DNA from: Solimonas fluminis
GTDB taxonomy: Bacteria; Pseudomonadota; Gammaproteobacteria; Nevskiales; Nevskiaceae
Direction of reading: 5' to 3'
Length of the DNA stretch: 64,000 nucleotides
Assembly: GCF_002930645.1 (NCBI RefSeq)
Contig: NZ_PSNW01000005.1
Span: 186,001-250,000, forward strand
Part shown: positions 29,270-38,471 of the stretch, in pieces
Layout: the number at the start of each line of letters is the position of its first letter
Position numbering within the stretch: position 1 is the stretch's first letter
Notes under the pieces: generated by a model
What the model was told of the DNA's origin: nothing
The model's database searches: none
Seen by the model: only the letters and a program-made list of their open reading frames with translations
Made by a program: the position numbers and the translations under genes

Positions 29270-29325
29270 AAATAAAGTTTCATCCGTACAAATAAAGTAT
29301 CATCCTTATAAATAAAGTTTCATCC
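29270..29325. promoter_or_regulatory. Three tandem TnsB-type binding sites at the tnsA end
   Basis: Copies at 29270-29285, 29290-29305 and 29310-29325 read aaataaagtttcatcc, aaataaagtatcatcc and aaataaagtttcatcc, exactly 20 bp apart (about two helical turns). They adjoin the terminal TGTGGGATGC. They also sit about 50 bases ahead of tnsA, so binding would repress its transcription, as TnsB does in Tn7. Confidence 0.85.
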
Positions 29326-29377
29326 TGAGCCTGCATCCGCTATGTTGAGGTCATCGACACAGGGGGCAGGCTTTCTC

Positions 29378-30088
29378 ATGTCTGGAACATTCAAGGGGCT
29401 GACCCAAGCCCAGATCGATAGAAGGCTCAAGGACGGGCGTGGCCAAGGCCAGGGATCGGACTACAAGCCGTTCATCTACACCAGGGACGTATCCTCGCTG
29501 GGGCGCTCCCACCGTCTGCCTGGCAGCAAGACCCGGCGTTTACACCATCTTCTATCCGATCTTGAACTGGCCATCTTCCTGACCTTGGATCGGTCTCCCC
29601 ATGTCACCGATATCCGTGAACAGTTCCCGATGCGGGTCGAAGATACGGTGCGCATCGCAGAGGAGCTTGGCCTGCCCCACGGGCGTTACAAGGGTACTCC
29701 GCAGGTACTGACCAGCGACTTCCTGGTGGATTTCGAAGATCCTCAGCGCCCGAGCATCGCGATTCAGGCCAAGTACAGTGCCGACCTGCAGAAGCCAGAA
29801 GTCATCGAGAGGCTTGAGCTTGAAAGGCGCTACTGGCAGGAAAAAGGTATTCCCTGGGTCATCGTCACGGAACGTGAGGTATCCAGGGAGGCATTTGCCA
29901 ATATCCAATGGCTCTATCCTGCCCATGCTGAAGACGACATCGCTCAGGACGATCTCGCCCATTACCAGCAGCTGTTTATGCTCGAGTTTCAGCGTCACCC
30001 AGACCAGAAGCTGACCGCTATTGCCCAAGGACTGGATACCTCCGGCCAGCTGGAGGCCGGTCAGGCGCTCTATTGGCTACGCTGTTGA
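29378..30088 (+). CDS. tnsA: TnsA-like transposase subunit (3' end probably cut by IS21)
   Basis: A Tn7-family endonuclease subunit that cuts the 5' ends of the transposon. The 236-residue product has the restriction-endonuclease-fold core: FLTLDRSPHVTDIREQFP carries the E/D region, TSDFLVDFEDPQRPSIAIQAKYSADL carries the D...QxK catalytic motif, and WVIVTEREV follows. ATG 29378 has an AGGGGGCAGG ribosome site. The stop (30086-30088) lies inside the first six bases of the IS21 end, so the native C-terminus, about 20-40 residues by comparison with Tn7 TnsA (273 aa), is probably missing. It is next to the TnsB sites. Confidence 0.82.
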   Translation: MSGTFKGLTQAQIDRRLKDGRGQGQGSDYKPFIYTRDVSSLGRSHRLPGSKTRRLHHLLSDLELAIFLTLDRSPHVTDIREQFPMRVEDTVRIAEELGLPHGRYKGTPQVLTSDFLVDFEDPQRPSIAIQAKYSADLQKPEVIERLELERRYWQEKGIPWVIVTEREVSREAFANIQWLYPAHAEDDIAQDDLAHYQQLFMLEFQRHPDQKLTAIAQGLDTSGQLEAGQALYWLRC

Positions 30089-30143
30089 CGCTCGCCGTGA
30101 ACTGACCCGGTCTGCTCGTTCAATACTGACCCACCCCTGAAGG

Positions 30144-30977
30144 CTACCCGAGGGTGCCCTGGTCTGTGGATATCTCTGCGGTTTTGGGGTCTGGGTTCGA
30201 TCCTTTCCTGCGTTGAGTCGTTGACCGGGTTCTAGCCGCGGCCGTGGTCGTGCTGCTGTGCTTGAAGCGCCAGGAGTCGTTGCCGCTCTCGACGATGTGG
30301 CAGTGGTGCGTCAGCCGGTCCAGCAGCGCCGTGGTCATCTTGGCGTCCCCGAACACGCTCGCCCACTCGCCGAAGCTCAGGTTGGTCGTGATGACCACGC
30401 TGGTGTGCTCGTAGAGCTTGCTCAGCAGGTGGAACAGCAAGGCACCTCCAGCCTGGCTGAACGGCAGGTAGCCCAGCTCGTCGAGGACGAGCATGTCCAC
30501 GTACATCAGCCGGTGCGCGATCTGCCCAGCCCGGCCCGCGGCCTTCTCGGCCTCCAGCGCGTTGACCAGCTCCACCGTCGAGTGGAAGCGCACCCGCTTG
30601 CCATGCCGCTGGATCGCCTCGATGCCGAGTGCCGTCGCCAGGTGCGTCTTGCCCGTGCCCGGCCCGCCGATGAGCACCACGTTGTGCGCCGCCTCGGTGA
30701 AGGCGGTGGTGTGCAGCTTGCGCACCAGCGCCTCGTCGACCGCGCTGGCGCCGAAGTCGAAGCCCGCCAGGTCGCGATGCGCCGGGAACCGGGCTGCGCT
30801 CATCTGGTACGCGATCGAGCGCACGTTGCGCTCGGCTCCCTCGGCATCGAGCAACTGCTCGACGAGCTGCTCCGGCTCCAGCGCCGCATGCCGGCAGCGC
30901 GCCACCAGCTCCGGCCAGTTCGAGGCCATGCCGTGCAGCTTGAGCGCCTTCAGGCGCGTGACGATCTCGGTGCTCAT
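30144..30977 (-). CDS. istB: IS21 helper ATPase IstB
   Basis: A DnaC-like AAA+ ATPase of 277 residues that stimulates the IstA transposase. Walker A is [15 protein letters not shown] (about 104-118) and Walker B is [13 protein letters not shown]. Sensor and arginine-finger residues are in [11 protein letters not shown]...[15 protein letters not shown]. Its ATG overlaps the istA stop (ATGA), the standard IS21 arrangement giving coupled translation. No disruption is visible. Confidence 0.92.
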   Translation of the reverse strand: MSTEIVTRLKALKLHGMASNWPELVARCRHAALEPEQLVEQLLDAEGAERNVRSIAYQMSAARFPAHRDLAGFDFGASAVDEALVRKLHTTAFTEAAHNVVLIGGPGTGKTHLATALGIEAIQRHGKRVRFHSTVELVNALEAEKAAGRAGQIAHRLMYVDMLVLDELGYLPFSQAGGALLFHLLSKLYEHTSVVITTNLSFGEWASVFGDAKMTTALLDRLTHHCHIVESGNDSWRFKHSSTTTAAARTRSTTQRRKGSNPDPKTAEISTDQGTLG

Positions 30978-32438
30978 GGCTGGGCCTCCTGGGGGCTTCT
31001 GGGTGTGTCGCGCAGCGCGTCGTAGCGCTGCACGTCGGCGCGGGGCTCTTCCCGCAAGATCGGTGTGGGCTGCGTCAGCTCGCGCAGCGCAGGGGCGCCG
31101 TCCTTCAGCCGCGCCAGCACGTTGAGCACATGCTCGGCGCTGGGCCGCCCGGTCTCCAGCGCGATCTCCGCGGCCACCAGCACGGCCTCCAGCCCGTGCA
31201 CCGGCACGGCGGCCAGTACCTGCGCCATCACCCGGTCGCCTCCCGCATGGCGCAGCAGGTGCCGCTGCAGCGTCTGCAGGACCTCGGGCATGGCCTTGAA
31301 GGGCGCCCCGTTGCGCAGCGCCCCCGGCTTGGTCTGCACCAGCGGGATGTAGTGCTGCCAGTCGTAGAAGGTGAGGTAGCGCTCGAAGCTCCTGGCATGC
31401 CGGGCCACCTCGACGCTGTCGGCCACCAGCACCAGGGTGTTGGGGTACACGCGCAGGCTCAGCACCTCGTTCACGTGGCGGGTCGGCACGCTGTAGCGGT
31501 TGCGCTGGAAGTGCACCAGCGCCGTCGCCGACACGCGCACGGTCTGCTCCACGTAGCCGTCGAAGGGCCGGGGGCACGGCATCAACCGGGTCTGCTCGTC
31601 CTGCAGCACTTCGGCCACGGTCAGCGCTGGCCACTCGGGGTGGGCGGTCTCGGCCCAGCAGGCGCGGCAGCGCTCGCCCAGCCAGGCGTTCAGGGCGGCC
31701 AGGTCGCTCCAGCGGCGTTCGCTCGCTTCCCGCCACACCTGCCGGCGCCGGTCCTGCACGTTCTTCTCGACGATGCCCTTCTCCCAACCCGAGGCCGGGT
31801 TGCAGAACTCGGGCTCGAACAGGTAGTGCGAGCACATGGCCTGGAAGCGGGCGTTGACCGAGCGCAGCTTGCCCACACCCACCCGGTCCACGGCGGTCTT
31901 CATGTTGTCGTACAGGCCGCGCCTGGGGATGCCTCCCAGCGCCTCGAAGGCGCGCGCGTGGGCGTCGAACAGCATCTCGTGGCTCTGGCCCGGGTAAGCC
32001 GTCAGCCAGAAGGCCCTGGAACTGGCCAGCTTGGTGTGGGCGACCTCGAGCCGGCGGCGCAGGCCGCCGACGAAGACGTACTCGCAGCTCCAGTCGAATT
32101 GGAAGGCATCCCCCAGCTCGAAGCTCATCGGTACGAAGGCTGCCCGGCGTGGGGCGTCGTCCTGCTCGGCGCGCCAGGCACGAATCCACCGGGTGACGCG
32201 GGCGTAGCTGCCCGCGTAGCCGAGCGCGCGGATCTGCTCGTAGAGCATCTTGACCGTGCGGCGCTCGCGCACCGGCCGGTGGCCATCGGCCTTGAGCGCC
32301 GAGGTCAGGTGCTCGGCCCACGCATCGACCGCGCTTGCAGCCTCGCGCCTGGGGTACTTCGGTTCGGTCACGCCCTCCTGGCGCAACGTAAGCGTCCGGC
32401 GAAGGCCTATTGCCCGTGAGGCTGTTTGCTGATCGGTA

Positions 32439-33977
32439 TCAGCGCGTTGCTTCGGGATGATTCCAGGGCAGCAGTCCGTCGAGACGGTTGGCGGGATGGT
32501 CGGCGATGCGGCCGATGACGTCGCGCAGGTAGGCCTCGGGATTGAGGCCGTTGAGCTTGGCGGTACCAATCAGGCTGTAGATTGCGGCAGCGCGTTCGCC
32601 GCCGGCGTCGGAGCCGCAGAAGAGGTAGTTCTTCCTGCCGAGGGCGACGACGCGCAGCGCGCGCTCGGCTGCGTTGTTGTCGATCTCCAGATTCCCGTCG
32701 TCGCAATAGCGCGTCAGCGCCGGCCAGCGCGAGGTGGCGTAGCGGATGGCGACGGCGAGTTCGGACTTGGCCGACAGCGTCGTCAGCGTGGCGGTCAGCC
32801 AATCTTTCAGTTCGGTGAGCAGGGGCCCAGCGCGGGATTGTCGGTGCTGCTGGCGCACATCCGGTGGCTGGCCTCGGATGTCCTTCTCGATGCCGTAGAG
32901 CGCCGCGATCCGGTCGAGTGCGGCTTTGGCAATCGGCGATTGATTGGCCTGATGGATGTCGAAGAATTTCCGCCGGACATGCGCCCAGCAGGCCGCTTCG
33001 CGGATCCGTCCCGCTTCGTAGAGGTGGTGGAAGCCGGCATAGCCGTCGGCCTGCAGGGTGCCGGTGAAGGATTTCAGGTGCTGCCGCGGATGCTCACCCT
33101 TTCGATCCGGGGTGTACTGGAAGAATACGGCCGGCGGGGCTTTGCTCCCCGCCGGGCGATCATCCCGGACATAGGTCCACAGGCGCCCGGTCTTGGTCTG
33201 GCCTTTTCCCGGTGACAGCACCGGGACCGGCGTGTCGTCGGCATGCAGCTTGGTAGCACTCATGACGTAAGCGCCCAGTCGCTCGATGAGCGGGGCGAGC
33301 AGCGCGGCACTGCCGCCGACCCAGTCGGCGAGTGTCGAGCGCTCGATCTCGATGCCATCGCGGGCATAGATCTCGGATTGCCGGTGCAGCGGCAGCGAGT
33401 CGCAGTACTTGGATACCAGCACATGGGCCAGCAGACCCGGTGCGGCCAGTCCCCGCGGAATCGGCCGCGACGGGGCTTCGGCCTGCACGATCCGCTGGCA
33501 GGCATCGCAGGCGCACTTGGGCCGGACATGCCGGATCACCTTCCAATGCGCCGGCACGTAGTCGAGCATTTCGGAGATGTCCTCGCCGATCGCCCGCAGC
33601 GTGCCGCCACAGCTCGGGCAGACGGTGGCCGGGACATGAACAACGGATTCCCGGGGCAGGTGTGCCGGCAATGGCCGGCGGACCGGGACTGCTTTCTCGG
33701 CAGCCGCATCGGCCGGGGCGCGCGGCGGTACCGTGCTCGGCGTCTGCAGCTCCTCGATCAGCAATTCGAGCTGCTCGATCTCCCGATCAAGCTTCTCGGA
33801 CTTCGCGCCAAACTGCATCCGCTTGAGCCGGGCCAACTGCAGCAGGAGCTTCTCGATCTGGGCGTCGCGGTAGACCAGTGTCGAGCGCAGCCGATGATTC
33901 TCCAGACGGCTTTCCGCCAGCAGCGCACGAAGGCTTTCGACATCATCCGGCAGGTCAGAAGGCGCACTTTCGAGCAT
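32439..33977 (-). CDS. tnpC: IS66 transposase TnpC
   Basis: A 512-residue DDE transposase. An N-terminal leucine-rich coiled coil (about 10-70) precedes a zinc-finger-like CPSCGG...CACDAC segment (about 125-165). The catalytic domain follows, with LHADDTPVPVL (first Asp), LQADGYAGFHHLY (second) and NNAAERALR (Glu). ATG 33977 (MLESAPSDLPDD) is preferred to a TTG five codons upstream. It is complete and presumably active. Confidence 0.93.
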   Translation of the reverse strand: MLESAPSDLPDDVESLRALLAESRLENHRLRSTLVYRDAQIEKLLLQLARLKRMQFGAKSEKLDREIEQLELLIEELQTPSTVPPRAPADAAAEKAVPVRRPLPAHLPRESVVHVPATVCPSCGGTLRAIGEDISEMLDYVPAHWKVIRHVRPKCACDACQRIVQAEAPSRPIPRGLAAPGLLAHVLVSKYCDSLPLHRQSEIYARDGIEIERSTLADWVGGSAALLAPLIERLGAYVMSATKLHADDTPVPVLSPGKGQTKTGRLWTYVRDDRPAGSKAPPAVFFQYTPDRKGEHPRQHLKSFTGTLQADGYAGFHHLYEAGRIREAACWAHVRRKFFDIHQANQSPIAKAALDRIAALYGIEKDIRGQPPDVRQQHRQSRAGPLLTELKDWLTATLTTLSAKSELAVAIRYATSRWPALTRYCDDGNLEIDNNAAERALRVVALGRKNYLFCGSDAGGERAAAIYSLIGTAKLNGLNPEAYLRDVIGRIADHPANRLDGLLPWNHPEATR

Positions 33978-34016
33978 GTCCGGATGACGCAAGAAACATG
34001 CAAAATCCGAATGAAA

Positions 34017-34364
34017 TCAGGCGGCTTTCAGCGGTTTCGTGGTCCACTCCGGATGCCGCCAGTCGATCCCCTCCAAGAGCATCGACAACTGGGCGGCCGT
34101 CAGATGGATCCGGCCAGATTCCGCCCTCGGCCAGACAAATCGGCCCCGCTCCAGACGCTTGGCCAGCAGGCACAGACCGTCGCCATCCCACCATAAGAGC
34201 TTGATCATGTCGCCGCGCCGGCCCCGGAATACGAACACATGGCCGGAGAACGGATCGTCGCGCAGCGCCTCCTGCACGATCGCCGACAGGCCATCAAAGC
34301 CCTTCCGAAGATCCGTGATCCCGGCTGCGAGCCACACCCGCGTGCCGGCCGGCAGCCCGATCAT
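34017..34364 (-). CDS. tnpB: IS66 accessory protein TnpB
   Basis: A 115-residue IS66 Orf2 protein. The family signature is nearly complete: [41 protein letters not shown] and [16 protein letters not shown]. It is required for IS66 transposition, with an unknown molecular role. Its start overlaps the tnpA stop by 4 bases, and 39 bases separate it from tnpC. It is not related to IS200/IS605 TnpB nucleases. Confidence 0.93.
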   Translation of the reverse strand: MIGLPAGTRVWLAAGITDLRKGFDGLSAIVQEALRDDPFSGHVFVFRGRRGDMIKLLWWDGDGLCLLAKRLERGRFVWPRAESGRIHLTAAQLSMLLEGIDWRHPEWTTKPLKAA

Positions 34365-34777
34365 CGTCGCGCCAGTAGGCAGTCCAGCACCGTGCCCAGC
34401 GACTGCGCATCCACCGCACCGCGAACGTGCACCGTGACGCCCGCCATGGTGATCTCGATCGACGGCAACGACGGCGGCGGCGTCACCTGCGCGATGGGCG
34501 ATGGCACAGCTTCCGGCTCAACCGTCACCACCGGCAGCAGCCGCGGTGACCCCGCCTGTCGCGCCGGCCGGATGCTGACACCCTGATAGCGCCGGATCCA
34601 CTTGCGCAGCAGATTCGAATTCACCCCATGGTCCAGCGCCAGACGCGACACCGACACACCAGGCGCAAGCGCCCGCTCCACCAGCGCACGCTTGCCCGAC
34701 TCGCTGTACACCCGCCGGCCGTCCGCATCCGACGACGAAACCAGCCCCGCGACCAGTACTCCTTCCGCTCCCTTCAT
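34361..34777 (-). CDS. tnpA: IS66 accessory protein TnpA
   Basis: A 138-residue IS66 Orf1 protein with an N-terminal transposase_8-like helix-turn-helix ([38 protein letters not shown], about 27-65). A basic Pro-rich linker and a short beta-rich C-terminus ([19 protein letters not shown]) follow. It probably recognises the IS ends. It is first in the tnpA-tnpB-tnpC operon. Confidence 0.9.
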   Translation of the reverse strand: MKGAEGVLVAGLVSSSDADGRRVYSESGKRALVERALAPGVSVSRLALDHGVNSNLLRKWIRRYQGVSIRPARQAGSPRLLPVVTVEPEAVPSPIAQVTPPPSLPSIEITMAGVTVHVRGAVDAQSLGTVLDCLLARR

Positions 34778-35086
34778 CGGTGTCCACTCCCTCAGCCAGT
34801 GGACACCATCTTTCTGACCTTCAGGCTCAAACGATAGCGGCCTTCACCGGACGCTTACTGCGCAACCACTGCCGCACGGTGTTCCTCGACAGCCCCGTGC
34901 GCCGGCTCACCTCGCGGATGGACAGACCATCGCGCAGGTGCATCCGTCTGATCTTGGCCAACATCGCCACGCTCATCACTCCTGGCTCTCCCCGCTCGTT
35001 CATCGAGCAGGGCAGTGTGTTTGCGTGGGTCAGTTTTGCGCGAGCAGCAGCCCCGTAGGTGGGTCAGTTTTCAACGAGCGTCAACA

Positions 35087-35900
35087 CCGCGTGCCCCGCA
35101 TCGTCCTTCTCGACAACCAGAAGGTGAAGCTCACGGAGGAGCTGGAGACCGAGAGCACCGTCAGGCTGTTCCCCAGCATCGCCAAGCTGTTGGGGGAATC
35201 CCCCGTCACCTTCGAAGAACTGCTGCGCCATGACGAAGTAATCGATCAACTGCTTGGTCTGGGATGCGCCAAGCTGGATGAGCTTCGTCAGATCAAGCCG
35301 GATGCGGCTGGTCTAGTGGTCGCCACCGATATCGAGCACGCCCTGCAGATTGCTCAGGCTCTGGAAGCTAGAGGAGAAGGTTGCCGCGTAGTGACCAACC
35401 GGACTCCGGATGCTCAACAGGTGATCAATGCATTCAGGCACAGCGATTGCCGCTGGATCATCGCAGTAGGGATGATCAGCGAGGGTACGGATATCCCCCG
35501 CCTGCAGGTGTGCTGCTACCTCAGCCGCATCCGTACTGAGCTGCACTACCGGCAAGTCCTGGGGCGCGTGCTGCGGCGGATGGGCGAGTCCGATGATCAG
35601 GCTTGGCTGTTCATGCTGGCGGAGCCAACATTGCGGCGCTTTGCGGAGCGCATTGCGGATGATCTGCCGGATGACCTGGCAGTGCTGAGCCGGGTGAAGA
35701 TGCCCGCTGCCTCTTCTGGTTCGATGGCTGGTGGGATGGGGGCTACCTGCGATATCGATGGCTGCGGTGGAGGCGAGGCCGGGCAAAGTCTTGGTGCAGG
35801 TTTGGCGGGTGCCTACTCGCTGGGGGATTTTGCTGCTGAGCCGAGCTATCAGGTCAGTTTTTCTCAGCACTATCGGCAGTTGTTGTTGGCTTGCCTCTGA
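35087..35900 (+). pseudogene. C-terminal remnant of a DEAD/DEAH-box helicase
   Basis: An open frame of about 270 codons starting at the IS21 end with no credible start. It contains the second RecA lobe of an SF2 helicase: GLVVATDIEHALQIAQAL, CRVVTNRTPDAQQVINAF, the motif V-like VGMISEGTDIPRLQVCCYLS and the motif VI-like YRQVLGRVLRR. A non-conserved Gly-rich tail follows. The N-terminal lobe with Walker A and DEAD is missing, deleted at the IS21 junction. Helicases of this type are common cargo of mobile elements. The open frame reads through the IS21 end, so a hybrid product is possible but unlikely to be functional. Confidence 0.75.
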
Positions 35901-36342
35901 TGGTCGGTAAGCAGTTAGCCCCAACTAGGGTGAGGCTGCCCGAAGTCTGACCGAGCCAACACAGGCCAGTCACCAGCCTTTCACCAATTCCGCGCCGAGC
36001 GGCCCAATGCGCTCTCGGGGCGTTCAGCTATTCGCGAAAGGCATCTCTTGGCCGATAGCTGGTCCGCTTTCGGCCAATAGCCGACAATGACGACACTGGA
36101 AATCCCCGCCTGTGAGCGTCGGCTCAGGGCGGGACAGCGTCATCCAGCTACCTGCGCCACTGACTCAGCCTTGTCCAGCCGGCCGCGCCGCACGAACAGA
36201 CTGACCAGCCGTTGACGGATCGCCACCTGGAGTTCCGCCAGTTGTTCCGGCGTGATGCGAATTTCACCCGCTCGACGAGCGCAACACCGGCGCCGCCTAC
36301 GCCAAGAACCGGCGAATCGAACTCAAACTCACGAACCGCTGA
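35901..36342. other. Gene-free patch with two relics
   Basis: Two short relics can be read here. On the minus strand near 36260-36140, ITPEQLAELQVAIRQRLVSL and LFVRRGRLDKAES resemble the C-terminal part of IS91-type transposases. On the plus strand ending at 36342, DERNTGAAYAKNRRIELKLT resembles the last residues of an OmpA/MotB-like peptidoglycan-binding domain. Both are partial. A third feature, GGCCGATAGCTGGTCCGC / TTTCGGCCAATAGCC near 36050-36090, is a small imperfect repeat. Nothing else is seen. Confidence 0.4.
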
Positions 36343-37171
36343 GCGCCGCGTCACCGCGCTGCTGCGCCAGCCAGTCGCGCGGGGCGCAGCCCATGCGCAC
36401 GCGGAAGGCGCGCGCCAGAGCGTTCGGGCTGCCGTAGCCGACGCGGTCGGCCACCACCGCCACCGGCCGCCCCTGCTTGAGCAGGGTGCAACTGACGTTC
36501 ATCCGCCAGTCGGCCAGATAGTCGCCCGGCGTGACGCCCACCGCGTCCTTGAACGCGGCGGCGAAGCGCGCGCGTGACATGCCCGCCTTCGCCGCCAGCG
36601 CCTCGAGCGACCACGCGGTCTGCGGCGCATCGTGCATGGCGGTTATGGCGCGCGCGAGTTTCGGGTCGGCCAGGCCCGCCAGCAGTCCGGTGGCGCCAAG
36701 CCGCCCATCCATCAGATAACGCAGCAACTGGATCAGTAGCAACTCGCACAAGCGGTCGATGGCGGCCTGCCGACCGCACTGGTCGCGCTCGGCTTCGGCA
36801 AACAGCAACTCTAGCGTCGGCCCGAGGCCGGGCAAGTCCGCCAACGGAATCAGCAGCATCGACGGCAAGGCCATGGCCAACGGATTGCCCGTCGAAGCGC
36901 CCAGGTCGACCTCCGCACACAACAGCTCAGCGGTATCGCCGGGGGCGGCGACAAAACGATGCGACGCCACGCGCGGATAAAACAGCAGGCTCGGCTCGGT
37001 AACCAGCAGATCTTCATGCACGGGCGAACGCGCCGTAATCGGGCCGCGCCGCACCAGATGGATATAGCCATGCGGCGCCGCGTAATGATGCTGCCCACAG
37101 AAGGCGCCGCTGTGAAAAACGCGCGCCGAAAGCGAGTAGTGCCGGAGCAAGCCGGCCAGTCGATCCGCCAT
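36329..37171 (-). CDS. AraC-family transcriptional regulator
   Basis: A 280-residue regulator. The N-terminal cupin-like domain (about 1-165, GYIHLVRRGPITARSP...LLFYPRVASHRFV) is of the AraC_binding/cupin_6 type. The C-terminal AraC HTH pair follows (about 180-278: WSLEALAAKAGMSRARFAAAFKDAVGVTPGDYL...GYGSPNALARAFRVRMG). ATG 37171 is preferred because GGAG precedes it; longer starts to 37237 exist. It is divergent from the AhpD-like gene at 37289, which it probably controls together with cytochrome P460. Confidence 0.88.
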   Translation of the reverse strand: MADRLAGLLRHYSLSARVFHSGAFCGQHHYAAPHGYIHLVRRGPITARSPVHEDLLVTEPSLLFYPRVASHRFVAAPGDTAELLCAEVDLGASTGNPLAMALPSMLLIPLADLPGLGPTLELLFAEAERDQCGRQAAIDRLCELLLIQLLRYLMDGRLGATGLLAGLADPKLARAITAMHDAPQTAWSLEALAAKAGMSRARFAAAFKDAVGVTPGDYLADWRMNVSCTLLKQGRPVAVVADRVGYGSPNALARAFRVRMGCAPRDWLAQQRGDAALSGS

Positions 37172-37288
37172 TCCACTCTCCATATAAGACGATAGGTTAC
37201 GTATTTGATACTTTACGTGCCATATCGTACCAAACAAAGGGCGATCATGCCCACGTGCTCTTGCACCTCACCCACTACGGAGATAGAC

Positions 37289-37822
37289 ATGACCCAAATC
37301 GCCCCCCTGACCATCGACACCGCTGACGCCGCTACCGCTGCCACACTCAAGGCCGTCAAAGCCAAGCTTGGCATGGTGCCGAACCTGTTCGCCACGCTGG
37401 CCCACGCGCCGGCGGCGCTCAATGGCTACCTCGGCTTGTCCGAAACGCTGGGCACCGGCCGCCTGAATGCCTCCCAGCGCGAGATCGTTGCGCTCGCTGC
37501 CGGTCAAGCCAATCGCTGCCAGTATTGCCTGAGCGCACACACCCTGATCGGCAAAGGTGCCGGACTGTCGGCAGAGGCCATCGCCGCGGCCCGCACCGGC
37601 CAGGCGGCCAACGCACTTGACGATGCAATCGCCGGCTTTGCCCGCGCGCTGGTCGAGCAACGCGGCGTGGTGTCGGCCGACGCCATGGCCAACTACCGCC
37701 GCGCGGGGCTCGACGACGGCCTGATACTGGAAGTGATCGCCAACGTCGCGCTGAACACGCTCACCAACTACACCAACCACATCGCCGACACCACGGTGGA
37801 TTTCCCCGTGGTCGCCGTCTGA
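37289..37822 (+). CDS. Carboxymuconolactone decarboxylase / AhpD-family protein
   Basis: A 177-residue all-helical protein of the CMD/AhpD family. The redox motif is ANRCQYCLSAH (Cys-x2-Cys, then His), as in peroxidase-related members that reduce hydroperoxides or act on unknown substrates. The N-terminal LGMVPNLFATLAHAP is typical. ATG 37289 is preceded by GGAG. It is followed 27 bases later by cytochrome P460 and lies divergent from the AraC regulator, suggesting a small inducible oxidative- or nitrosative-stress operon (inference). Confidence 0.88.
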   Translation: MTQIAPLTIDTADAATAATLKAVKAKLGMVPNLFATLAHAPAALNGYLGLSETLGTGRLNASQREIVALAAGQANRCQYCLSAHTLIGKGAGLSAEAIAAARTGQAANALDDAIAGFARALVEQRGVVSADAMANYRRAGLDDGLILEVIANVALNTLTNYTNHIADTTVDFPVVAV

Positions 37823-37849
37823 TCTCCATAGGCATATAAGGAGAACACG

Positions 37850-38398
37850 ATGAAAATCGCACTCACCGGCGCTCTGCTCGCCAGCGCCCTCGTCCTGCCA
37901 CTGGCCGTCACGGCCGGCGACTTTTCGCCCTATGTGGACAGCCAGGGCGGCATCAGCCGCCCCACAGACTTCCGCACAAACTTCGTCCACCTGGGCTCAT
38001 ATGCGGTGTTGGACGAAAAATCCGCCTCTCGCGGCTTGCACGATGTGTACACCGAAAAGGCCTCGGCCGAGCACTACCGCAAGACCGGCAAGTTCTTGGA
38101 CGGCGCCACGCTGGTGAAAGAGATCCGCAAGCTCGAAACCAGCGCCATGACCACTGGCAACCCTGTGGTCTGGGGTTCCGATGCGGCCGTGTGGTTCGTG
38201 ATGGTCAAGGACGCCAAAGGCCGTTTCGCCAGCAACCCCTTGTGGGGCGACGGCTGGGGCTGGGCGCTGTTCAAGGCCGACGCCCCCGCCAAGAATGTCG
38301 CCGTCAGCTACGAAGCCGACTGCATGGGCTGCCATGTGCCGGCGGCCAAGACCGACCGCGTATTCATCCAGGGCTATCCGACACTGACCCAGCACTGA
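37850..38398 (+). CDS. Cytochrome P460-family haem protein
   Basis: A 182-residue exported protein: signal peptide about 1-22 (ALLASALVLPLAVTA), then a P460-type domain. The c-type haem site is CMGCH near residue 159. The WGDGWGWALF and KNVAVSYEADCMGCHVPA segments are typical. P460 proteins bind a cross-linked haem and act on hydroxylamine or NO, or detoxify nitrogen oxides; non-nitrifiers carry them with unclear role. The cross-linking residue cannot be assigned by eye. It is in a cluster with the AhpD-like gene. Confidence 0.85.
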   Translation: MKIALTGALLASALVLPLAVTAGDFSPYVDSQGGISRPTDFRTNFVHLGSYAVLDEKSASRGLHDVYTEKASAEHYRKTGKFLDGATLVKEIRKLETSAMTTGNPVVWGSDAAVWFVMVKDAKGRFASNPLWGDGWGWALFKADAPAKNVAVSYEADCMGCHVPAAKTDRVFIQGYPTLTQH

Positions 38399-38471
38399 CT
38401 TGCTGCCGGGTTACGCTTCGCGCAGGATGGCACCTCCGTCCTGCGCGAGCCACCCTTTCCGGAAGCGCGCC

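Larger units (their letters stand above)
32388..34858. mobile_element. IS66-family insertion sequence
   Basis: A 2,471-bp element with ends GTAAGCGTCCGGCGAAGGCC at 32388 and the inverted GGCCTTCACCGGACGCTTAC ending at 34858 (19 of 20 matched). Flanking octamers are GGCGCAAC and TGCGCAAC, a target duplication with one mismatch. It carries the standard tnpA-tnpB-tnpC set on the minus strand, all open, and lies inside istA. Confidence 0.92.
30974..34976 (-). pseudogene. istA: IS21 transposase IstA, disrupted by IS66
   Basis: The gene is split. The N-terminal HTH part is at 34976-34867 (MSVAMLAKIRRMHLRDGL, then SIREVSRRTGLSRNTVRQWL). The remainder is at 32387-30974, beginning [15 protein letters not shown], with the DDE catalytic region ([34 protein letters not shown]). 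The two halves fit in frame once IS66 and one copy of its 8-bp target duplication are removed. The IS21 transposase was therefore intact before IS66 arrived. Confidence 0.88.
30083..35086. mobile_element. IS21-family insertion sequence (interrupted by IS66)
   Basis: The ends are TGTTGACGCTCG at 30083 and its inverted copy ending at 35086. Inside each end are repeated AACTGACCC boxes (the multiple terminal repeats typical of IS21). It carries istA and istB on the minus strand. Removing the nested IS66 leaves about 2.5 kb, normal for the family. I find no target duplication (left flank ...GCTACGC, right flank CCGCGTG...). The sequences on the two sides (tnsA, a helicase tail) would not be adjacent in a Tn7-like element, so a deletion probably accompanied or followed insertion. 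Confidence 0.85.

Noticed and set aside
28950-29315. A 121-codon plus-strand frame crossing the left Tn7 end
   Set aside because: It spans the CATGC/TGTGGGA junction and reads through the TnsB sites, so it cannot be an original gene.
34017-34364. TnpB as an IS200/IS605 RNA-guided nuclease
   Set aside because: The 115-residue IS66 Orf2 protein shares only the name; it lacks RuvC motifs.
30075-35095. A target duplication around the IS21 element
   Set aside because: The flanks GCTACGC and CCGCGTG share at most two or three bases, and shifting the ends does not help.
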